Of a DNA stretch of 10,383 bases, positions 6,583 to 10,383 are shown one piece after another. The stretch comes from DATMBL01 sp035559295 (GTDB lineage Bacteria; Desulfobacterota; Binatia; UBA9968): NCBI GenBank assembly GCA_035559295.1, contig DATMBL010000386.1:1-10383 (forward strand). Reading direction: 5' to 3'. Both the position numbers and the translations under genes were made by a program. Every line of letters begins with the position of its first letter. Positions within the stretch are counted from its first letter, which is position 1. The notes beneath the pieces were generated by a model, which saw nothing but the letters and a program-made list of their open reading frames with translations, was not told the DNA's origin and ran no database searches.

Positions 6583-6670
6583 GTTGGAAGGACTTGCGAT
6601 CGTTGCTTGTTAAGAGCGCCGGTCGAGAAAAGCGAAGAAACCAGGCGAAATTCTGCAGCACTGTTTTATA

Positions 6671-6708
6671 CTAACCGAGCCTCGGAACACAGTCGAGGCT
6701 CGGTTTAG
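6671..6708 (+). terminator. Strong hairpin, terminator between convergent transcripts
   Basis: A perfect 12-bp stem, AACCGAGCCTCG (6673-6684) and CGAGGCTCGGTT (6694-6705) with a 9-base loop, can extend by CTA/TAG pairs past a single bulged base. The plus strand continues TTTAGTGTTGCTT, a moderately T-rich tail. It sits 90 bases after the plus-strand gene and downstream of the right-hand minus-strand operon, so it probably serves the plus strand and may act both ways. Confidence 0.7.
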
Positions 6709-6709
6709 T

Positions 6710-7081
6710 GTTGCTTCACGGAGCGCACGTTTGTTTACTGGTTAACCCTTAAAAGCCGTTCCCGTTTGCTTCAACAACATACCATCTTTTCTCTGACGGT
6801 TGTACCTGCGCGGCGTTGCTGTTTGAATAGGCCCGGAAAACCGGAGGGTGTGGAATATTGAGAGAAAAGGGAGGCCTGAGCCGCTACCTGCAAAGATAAT
6901 GAGAAGGCGTCCTAACTGGCCTTTCAGTGCGCTGCTGTTCACGTGGTATCATCGGTAACGTCAGTTTGTTTCCAATCCGGCGGTCCGGCGGGATCATCGA
7001 GACTAGACTTAACGCTGCTCCTAATAATCGAGGAGGCGGTGAAACGCTTTCTAGCTAAATCGCGGCGCGTTGCGAGCGTCT
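6710..7081. other. Intergenic, no convincing gene; possible second decayed PEP-CTERM tail
   Basis: This region lies between the hairpin and the end of the right operon. The only notable reading is on the minus strand (about 6905-6790): LLIIFAGSGSGLPFLSIF followed by basic residues (RRYNRQRK). It resembles the helix and basic tail of a PEP-CTERM signal, but has no PEP motif in frame and no body upstream. No terminator is obvious directly after the stop at 7082. Confidence 0.4.
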
Positions 7082-7522
7082 TCAGCGGGAGACGAACCAC
7101 GAGCGACGGTAGCGTAGGCCGTTCAGGTCTTCGACCGTCAACCAGATGTAAAGACCGGCGGGCGGGAAGTTCGCGGGCGTGGCGAGACTTGCGGCAAGGG
7201 TGTAAGGCGTACCGCTGAGAGCAGTGGCGGGCCAGAGCGGTCCCTCGGCATCACCCAATGCCAGTTCGGAGCTTCGCAGTTGCTCGTAACAGCCATCGCA
7301 AAAGCGTGCGCGCCATTTGATTTCGGTCCCGTGAGCAAGCGGATAGTCGGCACTGGTCCCGAGCACCACGACCCAATCGCCGATCTTTTCGGGACCCAAG
7401 AGCGTTGTCCCGAAGGACGCGGGATCGAAGTAGGGCTTCCAGAATACCAAGAAGCAGAGCAGCGGCACGAGTGTTACCATTAAGACATTGAACCACTTCC
7501 AACGACCCATGTAATCGAGCAT
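7082..7522 (-). CDS. Small membrane-anchored CxxC protein of unknown function
   Basis: The protein has 146 residues and I do not recognise a named family. One hydrophobic helix at about 12-28 follows a short N-terminus (MLDYMGRWKW), giving a single-span anchor with the rest probably periplasmic. FCDGCYEQLRSSELALG at 74-90 contains a C-x-x-C pair (Cys75, Cys78). The C-terminal half (YTLAASLATP, GLYIWLTVEDLNGLRYRRSWFV at about 107-144) has alternating hydrophobic residues, suggesting an Ig-like beta-sandwich. ATG 7522 is 4 bases past the stop of the PepSY gene, so the two are very likely translated together. The place in the operon suggests a periplasmic partner in iron release, for example binding metal or heme or keeping a thiol redox state. 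That is inference. The reading frame is intact. Confidence 0.75.
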   Translation of the reverse strand: MLDYMGRWKWFNVLMVTLVPLLCFLVFWKPYFDPASFGTTLLGPEKIGDWVVVLGTSADYPLAHGTEIKWRARFCDGCYEQLRSSELALGDAEGPLWPATALSGTPYTLAASLATPANFPPAGLYIWLTVEDLNGLRYRRSWFVSR

Positions 7523-7526
7523 CGTG

Positions 7527-8687
7527 CTAGCGGGTCGCGAGGCTTGTCGCCTGTGGCGAGCGTTGGATCCGTGAGAGAGCTATCGTGGTCCGCTTGACGT
7601 AAACCGCCGCGCCGCTTGCGGCGAGACCGCACAAAAGCAGGCCGAAAAACACCCATGTTAATTTTGACCACAAGCCGCCGAAGTCTCCGAAATGGAGCGG
7701 GTCTGCAGTGTGAACCCAGCGTTCGAGGAGGCTCATCCGCTCGGCGCGCCGAATCGACAGCACGGCGCCCGTCCGGGGATCGAGCGCTACGCTGTTTGCC
7801 CGGTCGCGCACGAGCCAGGCGGAGGCCTCGCCATTGATCGAAATCGGCGCCGCAGGTGTTGCCGGGAAATAGATGCTTTTGACATCGAGGCCGGGTAACG
7901 CTTCGGTAGCGCGAGCAACCAACGCGTCGAGAGGCAAATATCGGTCAGACCGTGAATCGCTTGCGGCGAGTCCCTTCGGAGCGACCGGAGCTTTTACGGA
8001 CTCCAAATCGATACCGAGGCGATACACGATCCTCTCTCCGAAATACCAGATGCTGGTCAGTGCCATCAGCAGCACGAACCAGAGCGACCACAGAGCAAAG
8101 AGCTTGTGCATGTTCCCCCAAAAGAGACGGGAGCCGCGGCCGGTCGCGGGAACCCGAAAGAATCCGCGCCAAAATTTCTTATAGACGAGCAAGCCCGTCG
8201 CAGCTGATGCCAACAGAACGAAGCCGAGCGCTGTAACAAGAAAAAATCCCCAATCTCCGGGGGTGAACAGATAGTAGTGGAGAGCCCGCATAAACGAGCG
8301 GAACGTGACAAAGCTCGACTCGCCGTTCACGTGTCCGCTCGCGGGGTCGACATAGATGATGCGGAGCTCTCCGGCCGGACTCGTTGCCCAGATCCGGGTT
8401 GCCATGTAGGGTTCTTCCCCAGCGCTGATATCGGTCAGGTGATACGTCGGGTAAGCTGTTTGGGCAGCCTCATACTGCGCCTGCCAGCCGACGCGCGTGC
8501 TCGTGGAACTGGCACGAAACTTGGGGGACGCGAGCCACTCGATTTCGTCGCTTACGACGGCGACCGTGCCGGTAAGGCAGACGAACAGCAGCAGCAGGCT
8601 CACGTTGAGCCCGAGCAGGCTGTGGAGCGTGAAGGCGAGCGGCCTTCTCCGTCGGGCCGTTTGAGAGCGAAAACGCGCGCCCATCAT
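7527..8687 (-). CDS. PepSY-associated TM protein, probable iron-siderophore reductase
   Basis: The protein has 386 residues. Hydrophobic segments lie at about 24-46, 147-169, 197-216 and 343-364, the PepSY_TM / FoxB-PiuB layout. Histidines stand at family positions in FTLHSLLGLN (His22), ALHYYLF (His137), NMHKLFALWSLWF (His194) and VHTADPLHFGDFGGLWSKLTW (His326, His332). Unlike the protein at 1359-2678 it has no HH pair after TM1 (here SDEIEWL). PepSY-like loop motifs are IIYVDPASGHVNGE at 110-123 and VALDPRTGAVLSI at 300-312. It should sit in the inner membrane and reduce or release iron from the chelate imported by the receptor encoded just upstream. Two ATGs lie in tandem (8687 and 8684) with no clear Shine-Dalgarno; the 24-base gap after the receptor suggests coupled translation. 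It is only distantly related to the other PepSY protein here, so this does not look like a recent duplication. Confidence 0.9.
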   Translation of the reverse strand: MMGARFRSQTARRRRPLAFTLHSLLGLNVSLLLLFVCLTGTVAVVSDEIEWLASPKFRASSTSTRVGWQAQYEAAQTAYPTYHLTDISAGEEPYMATRIWATSPAGELRIIYVDPASGHVNGESSFVTFRSFMRALHYYLFTPGDWGFFLVTALGFVLLASAATGLLVYKKFWRGFFRVPATGRGSRLFWGNMHKLFALWSLWFVLLMALTSIWYFGERIVYRLGIDLESVKAPVAPKGLAASDSRSDRYLPLDALVARATEALPGLDVKSIYFPATPAAPISINGEASAWLVRDRANSVALDPRTGAVLSIRRAERMSLLERWVHTADPLHFGDFGGLWSKLTWVFFGLLLCGLAASGAAVYVKRTTIALSRIQRSPQATSLATR

Positions 8688-8711
8688 TTTCGTCTGATGC
8701 TCGCTCGCGTC

Positions 8712-10383
8712 TCACCATTTGAATACATAAGACATGGCGATCCGCGTCCCCTCTTCGGGAATCCAGAGAAATCCGCCGTTGTCGGCTTGCGCGGGAATCG
8801 AGAAGTATTTCTCGTTCAGGAGGTTTCGAACGCCTAGTTGAAACTCGCCCGGGCCGATATCGAAAGCCGCATCTAGATGCACGAGCACGAGGCTGTTCAC
8901 GCGTCCCTCGCCAAATGCGGCGCTATGATTGAAGCGGTTGGTGGAAGCGTGATAATCGAGCCGGATCCGGTTCCGCCACCAGGACCGCGGAGCGTAGTCG
9001 ACATACGTGCTCAGGAGAAATGGCGGGACCTCACGGGCGCCGATACGACGCCAGTCACCGCCTTCCGGCTTGCGGATACCGTTGTACCAGGTCGTCACGC
9101 CGCCCACGCCCCAGCGCTCGTTGATGCGCCAGCCGAGGCTGTTCTCGACACCCCAGAACTTGCGCGGCTCGCGCAGCGGGATCAACGGCCCGGCCGGGTT
9201 GGCTGGATCCCTTTGCAGCGCGCTCAGCAAGTCCGATTCGGTAAAAAAGGCTGCAAAGCTATAGTCGAGTTTCGGCCACCTTACGCGGGCGCCGATTTCG
9301 TATTGATTCGACTTTGCCGGCTGCGGATCCAAGTTGTCCACGGTACCCGCCCCGCGCGCGGCGCGTCCGAGCTGGGAAATCTCCGCGCCCTGGGAAAAGC
9401 TCGCGAATAGATCAACCTGATCGGTAAGCGCGTAAACGAGCCCGGCGTTGAACAACGTCAGATTGAACGGCTTGATGTCGCCACCCTCAATGCCGCCGCT
9501 GCCTACGGCGGTGTCCACATGCCCGCGGTACTCTTCGTGCCGCACGCCGCCGCTCAGGCGAAACGGACCGAGTTGCTGGGTGAGCTGCAGGTAGGGAGCA
9601 TAACTATCGAGCGTCACGTCGGGCGAGATAAATGTCTGCAGCGCGCCGGTGTCGGTGAAGAAAACCGGCCTGAAGTAGCGGTTTCGGAGAAAATCGAACC
9701 CGTAACTCGCGGCGAGCCCTGAAACAAAGCGATCGAGAGCGGTTGTCAGGCCAGAGCGTACGCCAAAGTACTCGTTGGTCTGTTCGTCGCGCAAGTTCCG
9801 GGTGTTGTCGAAACGTCGAAACGTCTCGGTGTCGATATCGCTTCGCAGGACCTCCAGCTTTAGCGCGCTCCCCCGGAGGTCCGGTTTTTCGTAGCTCAGG
9901 TTTACGGCGTAGGAGCGCCTGAAGCTGTCATCTGCGGGCCGGAACCGATCGATGGATCCTTGGATTCGTCTATAAACACCCTCGGTGATTTCAAACGCCT
10001 GTAAAAAATTTGTGTAGCCGAAGGTGCCTGTGAACCGCAGCTTGCCGAAACGTCCGAAATCGTAGCCAAACGACCCATCGACCCCGGTGAGAAACTCCTT
10101 TGAATTGCCGATCGCGCTGGGCGCATTGAAACCCAGCGCGCGGTTTCCTTGAGGATCAAACTCCAAGCCGTCGTAACCTAGGAGCCCGCCGATGTGGTAA
10201 TCGAAATTGCCGATGATCTGCGACGCGCTCTGGTAGAACCTCGGCTGGTAACTCCCGCCCGGATGGCTCGGGTTGAAGCTGTTCGACACGCTCGTCTTCA
10301 AGGTGAAGTCAGCTGATTCCGCGCGCGGTGTCGACACTGCGATGATTCCACCCGGTGAACCGAAGCCATATGCCGAGTTTGCG
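8712..10383 (-). CDS. TonB-dependent receptor, IutA-like, 5' end outside window
   Basis: The last 556 codons are present and intact. The frame enters at ANSAYGFGSPGGIIAVSTPR, the Gly-rich end of the plug domain, so the signal peptide, TonB box and most of the plug lie beyond 10383. The rest is a beta-barrel with many aromatic-ended strands, closing with VRNLLNEKYFSIPAQADN near the end and a terminal ...AMSYVFKW. The stretch GVENSLGWRINERWGVGG, the EVPPFLLSTYVDYAP segment and the NLLNEKYF-x5-Q motif resemble the IutA/RhtA/SchT group, which takes up citrate-hydroxamate siderophores such as aerobactin, rhizobactin 1021 and schizokinen. The ligand class is an inference from resemblance. It is the first visible gene of the operon ending at 7082, and is clearly different from the FhuE-type receptor at 2687-4851. 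Confidence 0.88.
   Translation of the reverse strand, partial: ANSAYGFGSPGGIIAVSTPRAESADFTLKTSVSNSFNPSHPGGSYQPRFYQSASQIIGNFDYHIGGLLGYDGLEFDPQGNRALGFNAPSAIGNSKEFLTGVDGSFGYDFGRFGKLRFTGTFGYTNFLQAFEITEGVYRRIQGSIDRFRPADDSFRRSYAVNLSYEKPDLRGSALKLEVLRSDIDTETFRRFDNTRNLRDEQTNEYFGVRSGLTTALDRFVSGLAASYGFDFLRNRYFRPVFFTDTGALQTFISPDVTLDSYAPYLQLTQQLGPFRLSGGVRHEEYRGHVDTAVGSGGIEGGDIKPFNLTLFNAGLVYALTDQVDLFASFSQGAEISQLGRAARGAGTVDNLDPQPAKSNQYEIGARVRWPKLDYSFAAFFTESDLLSALQRDPANPAGPLIPLREPRKFWGVENSLGWRINERWGVGGVTTWYNGIRKPEGGDWRRIGAREVPPFLLSTYVDYAPRSWWRNRIRLDYHASTNRFNHSAAFGEGRVNSLVLVHLDAAFDIGPGEFQLGVRNLLNEKYFSIPAQADNGGFLWIPEEGTRIAMSYVFKW

Noticed and set aside
8277..8837. Plus-strand open frame of 186 codons across the receptor/PepSY junction
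   Set aside because: It is antisense to two well-supported genes, rich in Arg/Glu shadow composition, and has no ribosome-binding site.
1..10383. tRNA or rRNA genes, CRISPR arrays, insertion sequences
   Set aside because: No clover-leaf-like segments, regularly spaced repeats, transposase frames or terminal inverted repeats were seen on either strand.

Overview
The window looks like an iron-acquisition locus from a Gram-negative bacterium. Three TonB-dependent outer-membrane receptors, two PepSY-type inner-membrane proteins, HemP, an ExbB relic, a sigma-54 promoter and a PEP-CTERM-like exported protein all point to an outer membrane. The sequence alone does not fix the phylum. HemP, sigma-54 and PEP-CTERM together would fit Pseudomonadota, Nitrospirota or NC10-like lineages, and this is inference only.

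Left part (1-5440, minus strand). A candidate sigma-70 promoter (TTGACA-N17-TATACG) has a palindrome inside its spacer. It is followed by a short leader carrying a 14-bp hairpin and then a strong Shine-Dalgarno. In transcription order come an exbB relic, hemP, a siderophore-type TonB receptor broken by one frameshift, a PepSY membrane protein (probable ferrisiderophore reductase), a DUF4198-like periplasmic protein, a second hemP that is a pseudogene, and the first 57 codons of another TonB receptor that leaves the window. The two hemP copies and the gaps after them are related, so a hemP-plus-leader unit was duplicated.

Middle (5440-7080). A plus-strand gene for a small exported protein is divergent from the left operon. 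It is driven by a near-consensus -24/-12 (sigma-54) promoter with two dyads upstream. Its 3' end reads like a PEP-CTERM sorting signal broken across frames. A 12-bp perfect hairpin follows it. The remaining 400 bases hold no convincing gene.

Right part (7082-10383, minus strand). A second, apparently intact operon has the same logic: an IutA-like TonB receptor (5' end outside the window), a second PepSY protein, and a small membrane-anchored protein with a CxxC motif that I do not recognise.

Together, the receptors would import ferric siderophore or heme through the outer membrane. The PepSY proteins would release or reduce the iron at the inner membrane, and the small third proteins would act in the periplasm. 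Lesions (hemP copy, receptor frameshift, exbB relic, PEP-CTERM gene) cluster between 1 and 6700, while the right operon is clean. The left locus is therefore either decaying or carries assembly errors.
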